A stretch of 64,000 nucleotides of DNA from Auricularia sp. M13 (GCA_037042915.1 CM073203.1:1426001-1490000); one strand, 5' to 3'. Positions 43,830-55,194 are shown, numbered from the stretch's first letter. Numbers and translations: made by a program. The notes: generated by a model not told the origin, from the sequence alone.

Positions 43830-44930
43830 GGAGACGAGGGACGGGACGGAGGAGAGATAAAGGAGGTTGAAAACTCCGGGCCTGCAGGTAGTATTAGTAG
43901 TTATGTAAATACCGGTGACGATCCCCACGTGCTGCGCAAAACATTGCCTCATGGCGATCCGGACTTCGCCTATCTTCGCATTGCGCTGCGTGTAGATGCG
44001 ACGTATCCAGCATTTTCTCTACATGGTTTATGTACTCTCGCACACACGGAGGGAGATTTTCCGTTGTCTTCTTCCAGCTAACAATCTCACTCCCACGTAA
44101 GTTTTCCGTCACCTTTGGACCAGATCTTGGCACGTCGCAAGTCCATCTCAAGGTCCCGGGGCTATCTGCATCTGCGAAATGGCGCTGTCGCTTTCCCGCA
44201 GTTAATGAATGGGAACTGTTCCGTACGTCCCGGCGTGAACATGCAGCTTAGATCTACCTTCAATGCCTCTCTGGCAGTGCCACCGGTCCTTCCGTGGACT
44301 GTATTGTGTATGCTGCGGATGGTTCGTCCGACATGATCACACGCAGTGCTTTACTTAATGCTAACAGTCCTGGCTTGAATCGGGAAACACAGGCCAATGT
44401 CAAAATACCACAGCTCGATACTCAACTGTTGATATGAGCTGGCAGTAGAAACGGGAAATGATACGGAAGCACGAGCGCTTTGCACACAGAACTTGAAGCC
44501 CTACAAATGCAAATGCAGCGTCGGCAGGCGAGGCGCAGATTCATAGCTGGCAGAACGGCGCACCGTCCAAGGTCCTTCTGGCACTTCTCGACGAGGAACG
44601 CAGGCAAATGGGTTTTAATGCGCTCATCGTTCTCCGATTCCGCCAATTGCTTCTCAACGGCGGTGAAAACCAAGATCGCTGGTAGACCTGCCAGCTGCGG
44701 GTACGGTGCTGCAGTATGTGTGGAATAAGGCGAGCAGGCAGTTGCGGTGGTACAACACCCACGAATAATTAATTATGTGCTGCAGTGCTATGGTGATGAT
44801 GATACAGTGCCAAAAAAAAAATGAACGCGAATCACGAGTCCTGGGCCAGAGACACCCTGCCTGATGGAGCCGACGCCGCCGGGAACGCGAACGAGAATAC
44901 CGCGTACTATGACGGCAATCGCGATCACAG
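43830..44930. other. Intergenic
   Basis: Promoter side of glucanase copy B and 3' side of the Cys-rich gene. Short ORFs only; no support for a gene. Confidence 0.6.
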
Positions 44931-45610
44931 TTAGGCCAGCACATTGGCCGTGACGAGGAGGGCGACGGCGATCAGCCAAGCGCGTGCTTGGCCAGCCAGC
45001 GCAGCGCTGTTCGACGGCGTGTCCGTCGGTTGGCTCTCCGAGTCACTTGTGGGCGTTGACGCAGACGAGTCGGTCAACATGGACGTGGACGTTGACGACT
45101 CGGAATTGGAAGCGGGCACAGAGGTGTCGTTGCCTTGGCCGGGATAGCTCAGGCGCGGGAGCGCCACGCCGCGCGACTGGCAGGCGTCGACAAAGGCTAC
45201 ACAGGGGTCAGTCAGGGGAGAAAGGAAACGGAGCAGGGTTGGAGACGGAGACAGACCGTCGAGCTGGACCTGCTGCAGGGCGTAGTCCGTGGCGTTGCCG
45301 TTGCCGACGCAGACGCCGCAGTCGTACAGGCCGCGCTCGTACGGCTCCGTGCACGAGCCTGGCGCGCGCCGAGTGAGCACGGGATCACAATTATGAGCTG
45401 GGGCGGCGTGACGCACATTGCACGGTGACGGGCATGCAGGCCTGCACCGAGCTCAGCGCTGGCGAGGTCGGGGACGGGGAGGGTACGCACGTCGATCAGC
45501 TTCTGGCTGGCGTCGCAGACGGCCGTGCAGTCGGCCGGGACGTCGACGGCCAGTACAGCAGCGGCAGCGGCGGCGGCGGCGGCGAGGGCGAGGCAGAGCA
45601 GGCGCTGCAT
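44931..45610 (-). CDS. Small Cys-rich secreted, probably GPI-anchored protein (copy 1)
   Basis: Exons 45610-45491, 45441-45417 (25 nt), 45358-45257 and 45196-44931 give 170 residues. An Ala-rich signal peptide (MQRLLCLALAAAAAAAAAVL) precedes a domain with regularly placed Cys: ADCTAVC, ACMPVTVQCSCTEPYERGLY, DCGVCVGNGNATDYAL and FVDACQSRGVALP. A Ser/Thr-rich stretch and a hydrophobic C-terminus (AWLIAVALLVTANVLA) suggest a GPI anchor. The gene at 49716-50505 has the same exon pattern, including the 25-nt second exon and ACTAATPEC in the matching place. The function is unknown; a cell-wall or surface role is likely. Confidence 0.78.
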
Positions 45611-45830
45611 GGCAGACAAAGAATGGAGGTTTTGAAGAAAGAGCGGCTGGGATCTTTGAGCTGGGCAGAAAGCCTTGGCCCTGCGCGGCGGTTCATCGGA
45701 ACGGCCGATCCGGACTGTCCATCCGTGTCTGGGGGCTACGATCCATGTTATAATCTGTAGCAAAGCCCGGAGGAGAAAAAAGACAAGAGACAAAGCAGAA
45801 ACGCGCCCGGCGAGGAATTGCAGCTCCGCC

Positions 45831-46785
45831 ATGGCCACCTCTTCGCTGCTAGACACGATCGAGCTCTTCGACCACATCGGTGCGCACTATGCACTCCCGC
45901 GCCTCGATTGCGCCGCGCCCGCGCCCGTGCTCGCTAGCGCCATCTGCCATCTCTTTGCGCTCGTCGAGGTGCGTCTGAGGCTGAGCAGCGTGCAGCAGAC
46001 GTGTAAACGCGTTGCAGACCGCGTTTAACGATGCCGCGCGGGCGCTGGACGTCGATTTGACGCGTTTGGAGCGCGTTCGGACGCGTACGGAAGCTGAGTT
46101 TGTCTATTCGACGGCGACGGAGAAGTCGCCACGACGCGTCTACGTCCCCGAATACGTGGATTCGAGTCCGTTGTCGTCGCCCCCGCCTGCGACGCCCACC
46201 AAAAGCCCCCTTGCAAGCAAGATGGCTGCACCGTTCTCATTGGGCAAGACGGTCGAACCATTCGCCGCACAGCCATACACATGGCCGCCGTCGCCGCCGC
46301 GCTCCTCATCGTCCGCGTCGGTCTTTGGACTGTCCTCTGTCGACTGGGACGATTGCGACACCGACTACGAGTCGGACAATGACAATTCTGGTACATCTAA
46401 TGCCCCGAGGCCTGCGATCGTGCCCAATCGCACCTTCTCCGTCCTGCACGCGCCACACATGGTCCCCCAGCCCAGCGGGACGTCCTCCCGCCCGCCTCCG
46501 CCTCCGCCTCCTCCGCCGCCGCGCCTCTTCAGCGACTGGAAGCCCCGCCGAGTCAGCGCGCCTTCGTCTGCTCCCAGCTCGTCCATTCCTCGAAAACGGC
46601 CGCGGCCGCTCGCACAGCGCCGCTCTGCGCCCTCCGCCAGCACTCTCCCTGCCAGCAGCACGACGGAGCCGCGGCGCGCGGCGCGCGCGTCCAAGACGAA
46701 CGCGCAGGCCAGCTGGTCGTGGCTCGTGTCCAAGCGGCGCAAGACGGAGTCCGGCGCGCTTCAGGCTCAGGCTGACGACGGCTGA
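45831..46785 (+). CDS. Hypothetical protein, disordered and basic C-terminus
   Basis: Exons 45831-45968 and 46018-46785 join to 301 residues. The first 80 residues (LLDTIELFDHIGAHYAL, LTRLERVRTRTEAEF) look helical; the rest is Ser/Pro-rich with a run of Pro (PPPPPPPPPPRLFSDWKPRR), basic patches (PRKRPRPLAQRR) and SWLVSKRRKTE near the end, suggesting a nuclear protein. I do not recognise the family. It diverges from the Cys-rich gene with 220 bp between their starts. Confidence 0.6.
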
Positions 46786-47238
46786 AGGGCTGCTGCTGCA
46801 CTTATTCTGCCACTAACTTGCTCGAGTGCGCCGTGTTGAAGGCAGACTGTGATCGTGTGTTTTCTCTGCATCTAGTTGTTTCGTGTCTTATCTGCTATGC
46901 TCTACCGCTGCTGCCTGCTCCTGTTATGCCGTATTCGATTGTTGCCATAACCAGTTATATCACGCATATCATTTCACCTGCCATCCGAGTCCGCAATCCG
47001 AGAGCAAGTCTCGCGGATCTACCTACTTACCTACCGCAATATCTGTCCAGCATGTGCTTATATAATTGCTCATCCCGAGCGGCCTCAGCGGCCTCACGGG
47101 CGACGTCAGCACGGCCGAGTCACTGGTTCCAGGCAAACCAGCAAACACACAACTCAGTCAGCATATGTCAATGCTGGGCGTTCAGCGCTCAGCGCTCAGC
47201 GGCCAGACGTGGCCGCATGCGCGCGCGCCTACAGCGAG
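46786..47238. other. Intergenic
   Basis: AT-richer spacer; AGCGCTCAGC is repeated around 47180-47200. No gene seen. Confidence 0.6.
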
Positions 47239-47297
47239 TATAAAACGTCGTCTGCAAGTGCTGACAAAGCTCCCGCATCCCACTAAGCTGAGAAACC
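47239..47297 (+). promoter_or_regulatory. Core promoter of SDR copy 1 (TATAAAA, 59 bp before ATG)
   Basis: GAGTATAAAACG is followed by TGCTGACAAAGCTCCCGCA before the start codon. The inverted paralog has GAGTATAAGACG and TGCTGACGAAGCTTCCGCA at the same relative place, so the promoter was duplicated with the gene. Confidence 0.65.
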
Positions 47298-48360
47298 ATG
47301 AACCCGTCCTTCCGCTCTGAAACTACTGGCGACGAGGTGGTCAGTGCATTCCATGACCAAGTCAAAGACCGCATCTGTGAGCAAGACCCCCGCCTTTTCG
47401 AGGTTAGATAGCACACATGAAGCAGTCCTCATCACGGGTCCGACGCCCAAGGGAATCGGCGCCTCGACAGCGCGCGCCCTCGCCAAGGCCCAGCCGGCAG
47501 CGATCATCCTCGCAGGCCGCACGCCGTCAAGCTTCCAGTCCGTCGCGGACCAAGTGACGACGATCAGCCCGTCGACGAAGGCCATCGTCGTCCAGCTGGA
47601 CCTCTCCTCGCAGGCCTCCGTGCGCAGCGCGGCGGCGACGCTCCTCGCAGACCCGGCCGTGCCGCACATCGACGTGCTCATCAACAACGCGGGCATCATG
47701 GCGACGCCGTACGGCAAGACCGCGGACGGGATTGAGCAGCAGTTCGGGGCGAACCACATCGGACACTTCTTGCTCATCTCGCTCCTCCTCCCCAAGCTGC
47801 TCGCCGCGCCCGCGCCACGCGTCGTGAACCTCACGAGCAGCGGCCACCGTCTCGCGCGTAACGAGCTGTTCGCGGACTACAACTGGGCGCAGACGCCGTA
47901 CGAGCCGTGGGCCGCGTACGGCCAGTGCAAGCTCGCCAACATCCACTTCACGACGGAGCTTGCGCGCCGCTTCCCGCAGATAAAGGCCTACGCCGTGCAC
48001 CCGGGATGTACGCTGCCTCTTCCTGCACACTGGATATTGGTGTGAGCACTGACACATTGAACAGCCGTTGCTACGGACCTGCTGCGGTACATCACGCCCG
48101 AGCGCGCCGCCGAGCGCGAGGCGCTCATTGCAGTCGCCTGCGCCGACCCGCACTGGGAGTCGATGCGGCGCAAGACCGTCGAGGAGGGCTGCAGCACGAC
48201 GCTCGTCGCCGCCCTCACCCCAGTCATTGAACCGAACGGGGCGTATCTGAGCGATTGCCAACTGGGAAACCCGACGGCTACGGCGAGGGATGCCCAGGCA
48301 GCGAGGAAGTTGTGGGACCTGAGCGAGAAACTGGTCGGTGCTGCGTTTGGCGCGAAGTAG
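47298..48360 (+). CDS. Short-chain dehydrogenase/reductase (copy 1)
   Basis: Exons 47298-47376, 47426-48007 and 48065-48360 give 318 residues. Classical SDR features: nucleotide-binding LITGPTPKGIGAS near residue 29, DVLINNAGIMATP, LTSSGHR, and the catalytic YGQCK pair Tyr191/Lys195, then HPGSVATDLLR. The C-terminal FLSD-like segment (LSDCQLGNP) resembles fungal retinol-dehydrogenase/WW-domain-oxidoreductase-like SDRs. The substrate is unknown; NAD(P)H-dependent carbonyl or alcohol conversion is expected. The paralog at 51158-52236 lies on the other strand and has identical exon lengths (79, 582 and 296 nt), so the two are a recent duplication. Confidence 0.9.
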
Positions 48361-48558
48361 ATGCGTGGATGTAGACAGAATCCAATCTTAAGTATTGATT
48401 CGATTGTGCAACAGGCCAAGATATCGCGCTATCCTCGAAGCGGCGGGTGAATCATAAGAGACTGCTTGCGGTGTTCACTTCCTATTGTACATTTGACACG
48501 TTCCTGCACTGGCTCAGTCGAAGAAGGATGATCGGGAAGGACACACCTTGTACTCCAT

Positions 48559-49425
48559 TTATTTACCCTGCGCAATCTCGCGTTCCTTTGCCATCATGGC
48601 CTCCCACTCGCGACGCTCCGCCTCGAGTTGCTCGTCCCTGGACGGCGACTGACCGTTCGCATCGCTCGCGGCTTGCTCTTGCTGATGTTGTCGCTGGCGC
48701 GCAGCAAGAGCATCCCGTACTGGCGTTGGAGATTTCTCTTGCGGATGAGGATTCTGTCCGTTCCGAATGGCGTCCCACGACGATTGCGCCGCAGTTGCAC
48801 CTGGACCCGCGCCTTTGCAACTTGAGCATAGCGTTAAATGTAATAGCGGCCAGATACCCTCACCCGCAGCCTCCTGCCATCGCTGTGGTATTCCTGGTGC
48901 AGAGTCTGGTTCTGAACCAGGGACCGGCTGCATAGATGCAGCCTTCAGACTGCGCATGACCGCTCGCTGGAAGTCGTTGGCGTTGTCCAGCGATCGCACA
49001 AATCTGAAACGCGTGTAAATTACGCAAAAAATGCACGATCCAGCCGCTGAGCACACAAACCTTGTTTCCCTGTACAGCTTGGGAACGATGGGCAAGAACG
49101 AAGTCATGATGGCCGTGGCGACGACGAGAACGCCAGTCACCGGCCACGAGTACGGCGGCTTGCGGTACTGTCTAGCGTACATAAAGGATGCAGCTCCTCC
49201 CAGAGCGCCTCCGACTTTCTAGGGGTACTGTGTGTGAGTGTGCTGTGGGTGCCGTTGAACACGTTGCCGACGCACAACCATCTCAACCTGGCGCCCTCGG
49301 TCGTTCAAGAGTTGGCGCATGTGCTCGGAACCCAGTTCATAATCATGCTGCGTAATCTGGCCGGCGTCGCGCGCGGCCTCGAGGCCTTGTTGAAAGATTT
49401 CGTAGGATATCGGTGCTGGGGCCAT
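48559..49425 (-). CDS. Small single-pass membrane protein, unknown function
   Basis: Exons 49425-49288, 49218-49061, 49003-48864 and 48812-48559 give 229 residues. The start is the ATG at 49425 (MAPAPISYEIFQQGLEAARD). A Gly/Ala-rich stretch (KVGGALGGAASFMYARQYRK) precedes one membrane helix (VTGVLVVATAIMTSFLPIV). The C-terminal half is hydrophilic and Gln/Glu-rich (ARQRQHQQEQAAS; EAERREWEAMMAKEREIAQGK), likely helical or coiled. No signal peptide was seen; an organelle membrane is possible. I do not recognise the family. Confidence 0.65.
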
Positions 49426-49669
49426 GGTCAAGTCGAGAACGCGGACTTCGAACAGCGCGTCATCACTTGACTTTCTTCTTTTCGCTGGAATCTACACGGT
49501 TTCAACAGCCACATACGCGGTCTGTACAACCTCCTGGAACTCTGAAGACAAGCTTGGCAGCATTTTACACGAATTGCCGCATGAAGCTGTTACACACGTG
49601 ACCGTGTGTCAAGTAACATTCGCCTCGACCTGGGCGTCCTGCTAATAGGCTCCATCCGATCACAAAACA

Positions 49670-49715
49670 CTTATAAGAGCCTGACTCGAAGGTTAGTTCA
49701 TTTACCCCTCTCGCT
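49670..49715 (+). promoter_or_regulatory. Core promoter of Cys-rich copy 2 (TATAAGA)
   Basis: CACTTATAAGAGCCTG lies about 45 bp before the start codon. Confidence 0.45.
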
Positions 49716-50505
49716 ATGCTTTCCCCCGCCCTGTTCCTTGTTCCTCAGCTCCTTAGCTTAATATCCGTCGCCCTCGCAGTGCAAGTCTTCATCCCCGCTG
49801 ATATCCCCGCTCAATGCGTCGCGCCATGCAACAACTACAAGAGAGTAATATCCGTGCGCAACCTTTTCTCATCTCCTCTACGTGTTGAAGCCCTGACGGC
49901 GGACGCAGGCATGTACTGCAGCCACACCGGAATGTACGCCGCACCTCACCTATCGAGGGGCACTTCACGCTGATCAGCGCGTCCTCAGGCCTGTGCACGC
50001 TTGAGGTTGAGCATGCCGGTTTTTCCTGCTCGCGTTGCGTGGCGACGAAGGCGACCTACCCTCAACAACAACGCGAGCTCAACGGTTCGCACTTTCACCT
50101 ATCTCCGCCTTTCAGATCCATTTATCACTTTCCCTCTCAGCATTTATCGCGGATTGCAAACTCGCCGGCCATCCCCTCCCACCAATGGCCTTCCCAGCGC
50201 CCACTCAGCTTGGGACCGTCGCGCCGACCACTGCACGACCCACCGCCACGCGCCCCGCGTCTTCTTCCATATCTACGCCCGATCTGGCCAACAGTGGCGC
50301 GGGTGTTGCGACTTCGGGAAAGACGCTGACGATCCCCGCAACGACTCGACGAGCTACTGGCAGCTCTCGCTCGTCGGCCTCACGCGCGCTGCCCACTGCG
50401 AGTCAGGTCATATACCACAACTCTGCTGCGTCTCCCCGGAGATGTGTCAACTTAGCCTTGCTTATTGTGGGCCCTCTCCTCGCTGCAACTTTGCTCGAAT
50501 CGTGA
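49716..50505 (+). CDS. Small Cys-rich secreted, probably GPI-anchored protein (copy 2)
   Basis: Exons 49716-49844, 49909-49933 (25 nt), 49989-50084 and 50141-50505 give 204 residues. A signal peptide (MLSPALFLVPQLLSLISVAL) is followed by AQCVAPCNNYKR, ACTAATPECLCTLEVEHAGF, SCSRC and FIADCKLAGHPLP, the same Cys plan as copy 1 at 44931-45610. A Ser/Thr/Pro-rich linker and a hydrophobic tail (LALLIVGPLLAATLLES) suggest GPI anchoring. Sequence outside the Cys positions is strongly diverged, so the duplication is old or under relaxed or diversifying selection. Confidence 0.75.
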
Positions 50506-51157
50506 CAGTTGTAGAGAGTGTATCCAGACCACTTTCTTTATTTACCACGGTCCTTTCAGCTTTACGATAACCTTAAACTAATATTCCAATGGTCGCCCAA
50601 ACGACAGCTCGTTCGTGTGGATAAACCGGTGCCTATACTGCAAGTACAACTCGTCCCAGAGAGACCGTAAGTCAAGCAAGAGGGAACGCAAGCTGTGTTA
50701 CGCAACAAAGACTCGCTTCTCTTGCGCAAGCGCCACCGAAACCACCGCGTTTCGATTTCGGATATTTCACGTAGTCGTCCTGAGGTGGATTGCGCTCCAT
50801 GATGCTGTTGCAGGGGACACCGCTCAAGTAGTAAGTGACAAGTGGGAAACGAACTGTCGCATTATGTTTGTATGTGTTGTTTCAACTTTCCTCTTCCGTG
50901 AGCTCCCTTGCGTTCAATTTGGACGCGACGCATGCTCCACAACTATCCACGCAGAGCGGCAACAAATGGTGGGTACATATTCTGTCAACCGCTCTATTCA
51001 GAGCAGGGGAACGTACTGTACTCTACCAGTTGACTCGCAACAGTATCTCGCCACCTCTTCGTGCGAAATCACAGACTTGAGCCTCAACTGATCTAGGCTA
51101 CAGGGCGACAATTTCTTCTTGAACATGAAGCATTGCTACCAGGACTTCATCATCGCC
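50506..51157. other. Intergenic (convergent 3' ends)
   Basis: Spacer between two convergent genes. No supported gene. Confidence 0.6.
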
Positions 51158-52236
51158 CTAATTGGCGCCAAACTCAGCACCGATAAGTTTCTCGCTCAGC
51201 TTCCACAACTTCCTCGCAGCTTCGACGTCCTTAGTCGTCTCCTTTGGATTTCCGATCTGGCAGTCGCTGAAGTATGCGCCGTTCGGCTCGATGTTGGGCG
51301 TGAGTGCGGCGACGAGCGTCGTGCTGCAGCCTTCCTCGACATTCTTGCGGCGCATCGACTCCCAGTCCGGGTCGGCCTTGACGATCGCCATGAGCTTTTC
51401 GCGCTCGCTCGCGCGGTCGGGCGTAATGTACCGCAGCAGGTCCGTGTTGACAGCTTTGAGTGCAACATCGCTGTCAGCTGCATATGACACGAGGACAGGA
51501 CGCGGACGCGGACGTACACCCTGGATGCACTGAATAAGCCTTGATCTGTGGGTAGCGCCTGGCCAACTCCGTCGTGAAGTGCACATTGGCGAGCTTGCTC
51601 TGGCCGTACGCCCTCCAAGCGTCGTACGGCGTCTTCTCCCAGTTGTAATCTTCGAACATCTCGTTCCTGCCCATGCGGTGGCCACTGCTGGTCAGGTTGA
51701 CGACGCGAGGCTCGCGCGCGGCGAGCAGCTTTGGGAGGAGGAGCGAGGTGAGCAAGAAGTGACCGATGTGGTTCGTCCCGAACTGCTGCTCGATCCCGTC
51801 CGCGGTCTTGCCGTACGGCGTCGCCATGATGCCCGCGTTGTTGATGAGCACGTCGATGTGCGGCACGGCTGGGTCTGCGAGGAGCGTCGCCGCCGCACTG
51901 CGCACGGAGGCCTGCGAGGAGAGGTCCAGCTGGACGACGATGGCCTTCGTCGACGGGCTGATCGTCGTCACTTGGTCCGCAACGGACTGGAAGTCAGCCG
52001 GCGTGCGGCCGGCGAGGATGATGGCTGCTGGCTGCGCCTTGGCGAGAGCCAGCGCCGTCGATGCGCCGATGCCTTTGGGCGAGGGGCCTGTAATGAGGAC
52101 TGCTCTCCCGTGAGCTCCACCATCCTGCATGATCTAGATGCTGCGGGGTTTACTTACAAACTCGGCCTTTGACTTGGTCGCTGAATGCTGAGACAACCTC
52201 GTCGCCAGTAGTTTCAGAGCGGAAGGATGGGTTCAT
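51158..52236 (-). CDS. Short-chain dehydrogenase/reductase (copy 2)
   Basis: Exons 52236-52158, 52099-51518 and 51453-51158 give 318 residues. It matches copy 1 closely: MNPSFRSETTGDEVVSAF, LITGPSPKGIGAS, DVLINNAGIMATPYGKTADG, LTSSGHR, YGQSK (Cys in copy 1 is Ser here), HPGSVNTDLLRYITPDRAS. All exon lengths equal those of copy 1, whereas introns (58 and 64 nt) differ. Function as for copy 1: NAD(P)-dependent oxidoreductase of unknown substrate. Confidence 0.9.
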
Positions 52237-52310
52237 GGTTCGTGGTCTCGAGTTCTGCGGAAGCTTCGTCAGCAATGACACGAGCCGTCTTATACTCACC
52301 GTAATAGACG
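52237..52310 (-). promoter_or_regulatory. Core promoter of SDR copy 2
   Basis: On the minus strand GAGTATAAGACG (TATA at about 52294-52289) and TGCTGACGAAGCTTCCGCA precede the start, mirroring copy 1. Confidence 0.6.
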
Positions 52311-52888
52311 CTCATCTCTGCGGCTGCCTAAGCCTGCCGCCTGCGGGGTCTTCTCGCCGCGCTGACGCTGGAGGCGTGGCGTTGTAATGCTGAGTCAGTG
52401 CCTGTTGTGCCTGTTAGTTCTCACAGTCTGCGAGGTAATTTTGAAGCGAACGGCGGCCGGGGAGCCGAGGCGCAACCCTCAGCAACCTCGACTTTAGAAG
52501 AGCCCAAGTCGGTCAACATTATCCAATACGTGTAACCTCGCGACACTGCCTACCTTTGCAACGCCCGGCTTAAATAACAAATGACTGGCCCTTTATTACT
52601 CTCAAGACGTGAATTCTGATTGCTAAGTCTGTCAGCATTATTGCAGATTTTAAATAACCCTAAGAACTAGTTCGCTCAGGGTATTAATATTGTCTGAACC
52701 ACGGTCCAACTCCGACAATCCGACTTGCCTAGCTTTTCGTCCCGTCGGACGCGCGTCCCCATCCGTGTGTTCGACTCGCCAGCCGTGATCGCGCTCGACG
52801 ACGCGCTTTTGACTACGCGTATCAACTCTGGCCACCGCGCGTCTCGACCCGCTGGTTTCCTTTCAATCCGCCTTGCCAGCCGCGTTCT
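52311..52888. other. Intergenic
   Basis: Promoter regions of the divergent SDR and MYND genes; no gene seen. Confidence 0.6.
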
Positions 52889-54340
52889 ATGAAGCCGCAG
52901 GATTGGGTCATCATCTTCGTCGGAACGGCTTCCAATGGTCAAAAAAGGAGCTTTGAGGTGGACATCAAAAAGTACGCGGCGGAGGTGCTAGTGCCCGCGC
53001 TGCAGGATCTTCGTAGCCCGCAATGCTGTCCGATCTGCCTCACTCAGTACGCATCACTTATCCTTCGACCGGGGTCTGAGCGCTACTTGAAAGAGCTGCT
53101 GGAGAACGAGCATGGATTGTTCGACGCTTGTGCGGCAGTGCTCTCCGAGTCGCGCACCATCGACGATCTGGTACCACTTCGCCGTGTGCTAGACAGTAAC
53201 ATTGCTCGATGCGCGACCAAGATACGGCACAAATACCTGGACCTACAGATCAACGACCCGGTTCACTGGTTCGTGAGCTCTCTCTACCAGCTCATCGTCT
53301 CCCCGTTCACCGGCGGTCCCCGGCCGCTTCTACCACGCACGTCGTTCCCCAAGTCTCGCAAGGGTGTCTGGCCAACGACTTTGGATAGCTTCTTTCCACG
53401 TGGGACGGAGGCTGGGATCTCAGCCCACGTATTCTGGTGCCACACGCTCACCACTCGTGTCTCATTTTACTTTATGGCCATGGTCCTGATGATTGCCCGT
53501 CCGACTGTCTGGCCACATGTTGTTGCCTATCCGCAACGTGTCAAACTCTTGAAATCCACCCTCGCGATGCTGGATATAGGGTGCTCAAGGCTACCCTCCC
53601 CATCTGTTGACAAGGCCGGTGTGCTACCTTCTTGGGCACCGCTGGCAGATTATCGGCAATCCGCCCTATCAGACGCGACGCTATTGCTATTCGTCGCTCG
53701 CGACGGACCCGACGCACGGGCGGAAGATGCCTCTCACTTTTACGAGGGCCACGAACGGCTAGTCTATGACAGCATCTGTGCGGTCTTCGACTCCAAAGTT
53801 GCCCTTGAGGAGGACGACCACGACACACTATTATATCACGGACTGTTCATGTCAGGCCGTATACGCATCCCGGATTCGTCTCTCCATCCGAAGCTCCTGG
53901 CACTGAAGATGAGTCGGAGTACGCCCAACGCGCGGCGGGAGTTTGCTTCGGGCTCCCGGATGACGCACGAGCTCATCGCGACGCGCCAGAAGCTCAGGAC
54001 CTGCTCTGGGCCCGGATGCACGATGGCGGCGGCTACGAGGCCAACTGATGCTGCAAAGCTGCAAGCGTGTGGGCGGTGCAAGCTCATGCTATATTGCGGA
54101 CGGGCGTGCCAGCAGGCCGACTGGAAAAACGACCGGGACCGCGCACCGCACAAGGTTTTGTGCCCCATCCTCTGTAAGCTTGCTGAAGCTGGTGCCTTGG
54201 ACGTCGATAAAACTTCTCAAGAGTTTGCGGAGGTATACGACCGCGCTGGCCTCAGCCAGGCAGAGTTTGGTGTCTTGCTTCTTTGGGCACGCACCAGCCC
54301 TGAGCTCTGCCAACCGGGCATGTATGCTCAATTTTTGTAA
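52889..54340 (+). CDS. MYND-finger protein, single exon
   Basis: The uninterrupted frame encodes 483 residues. A MYND zinc finger lies near the C-terminus (about 371-424): CSGPGCTMAAATR, then LQACGRCKLMLYCGRACQQA, DWK and HKVLC, supplying the C4-C2HC ligands. MYND fingers mediate protein-protein contacts, often in transcription repression or with SET methyltransferases, but no SET motif is visible. The N-terminal 370 residues, including a Cys cluster CCPICL near 49 and a hydrophobic stretch VSFYFMAMVLMIARP, have no family I recognise. Such MYND-only proteins are multicopy in Agaricomycetes. Confidence 0.85.
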   Translation: MKPQDWVIIFVGTASNGQKRSFEVDIKKYAAEVLVPALQDLRSPQCCPICLTQYASLILRPGSERYLKELLENEHGLFDACAAVLSESRTIDDLVPLRRVLDSNIARCATKIRHKYLDLQINDPVHWFVSSLYQLIVSPFTGGPRPLLPRTSFPKSRKGVWPTTLDSFFPRGTEAGISAHVFWCHTLTTRVSFYFMAMVLMIARPTVWPHVVAYPQRVKLLKSTLAMLDIGCSRLPSPSVDKAGVLPSWAPLADYRQSALSDATLLLFVARDGPDARAEDASHFYEGHERLVYDSICAVFDSKVALEEDDHDTLLYHGLFMSGRIRIPDSSLHPKLLALKMSRSTPNARREFASGSRMTHELIATRQKLRTCSGPGCTMAAATRPTDAAKLQACGRCKLMLYCGRACQQADWKNDRDRAPHKVLCPILCKLAEAGALDVDKTSQEFAEVYDRAGLSQAEFGVLLLWARTSPELCQPGMYAQFL

Positions 54341-54489
54341 TGCACTTTGCGTGTTGTCGCTCCTATAACCTGTTCTAGTCACATCTTGCTTAGATCACTT
54401 GTGTTACATTACAATTCTGCGACGAATTCGAGCAGCTGTCGGCAATAGATTTGATGTATCATTCACCGAGCTTCCGGCCAAATACATTG
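54341..54489. other. Intergenic
   Basis: Short 3' flank of the MYND gene. Confidence 0.6.
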
Positions 54490-55194
54490 CTGCCATCGGC
54501 GTTCCCGAAGGCGCCACCGGAAAATCGCCGAAAAACGCGCGCGCGACCCGCCGCGACCAGTCGCGTCACCGCGCGGCCGTCGCGCAAGCTACACCCTTCA
54601 AACCTCGGCAACGAGGTGGCGCAATCATTATACGACGTCCAAGAGCGGGATTAGGGCTGCCATCCGGTACATATTAAGTTGCAGCAATTACCCTCCCACA
54701 CGGCTGCAGCGGTTCAGCGCCGCGGGCGTCGAGCAAGAGGCCAAGAGACTGCATGCAATGTATTCCTAACACCATAATGCACCCATTTGACACCTTATTG
54801 AGCACTATGTCGTGTTCAAAGGCTCCCGTGGTACGGCCGTGCTATGTGCTGTCTCAAAAGGCCCAAGGAGGACATGGGCTGGCCGATTAATTCAGAACAG
54901 CCTCTGGACAATTCATAGCCATCATGTACCTATGTGCTCCTGGTCTTGGATCCGCCATAACTGCCCTGGATGAGCCAGGAGTAAAATGCAGCTGAAATTG
55001 ATAGGAAAACTAAGTACAGCACACCGTCCTTGATGCAGCTCAGATACGCCGTCTGGTGACCATGCAACCCTGCTCCCTACGTTTGCAAAGCGTAGCTAGC
55101 GCGACGGTCGTGCGGTGACAGAGACGGCAGCGGCGCGTCGCGCGCGCGGTTTTCGGCGATTTTCCGGTGGCGCCTTCGGGAACGCCGATGGCAG
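54490..55194. mobile_element. 705-bp element with 58-bp terminal inverted repeats
   Basis: The left end (54490-54547) begins CTGCCATCGGCGTTCCCGAA; the right end (55137-55194) is its complement with one mismatch in 58. Similarity continues less perfectly inward to about 54620 (GTCACCGCNCG, CCGTCGCGC, AGCTAC). Both flanks read TG, possibly a 2-bp duplication, which is too short to assign a superfamily. There is no ORF; it is a MITE-like element between two host genes. Confidence 0.8.
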
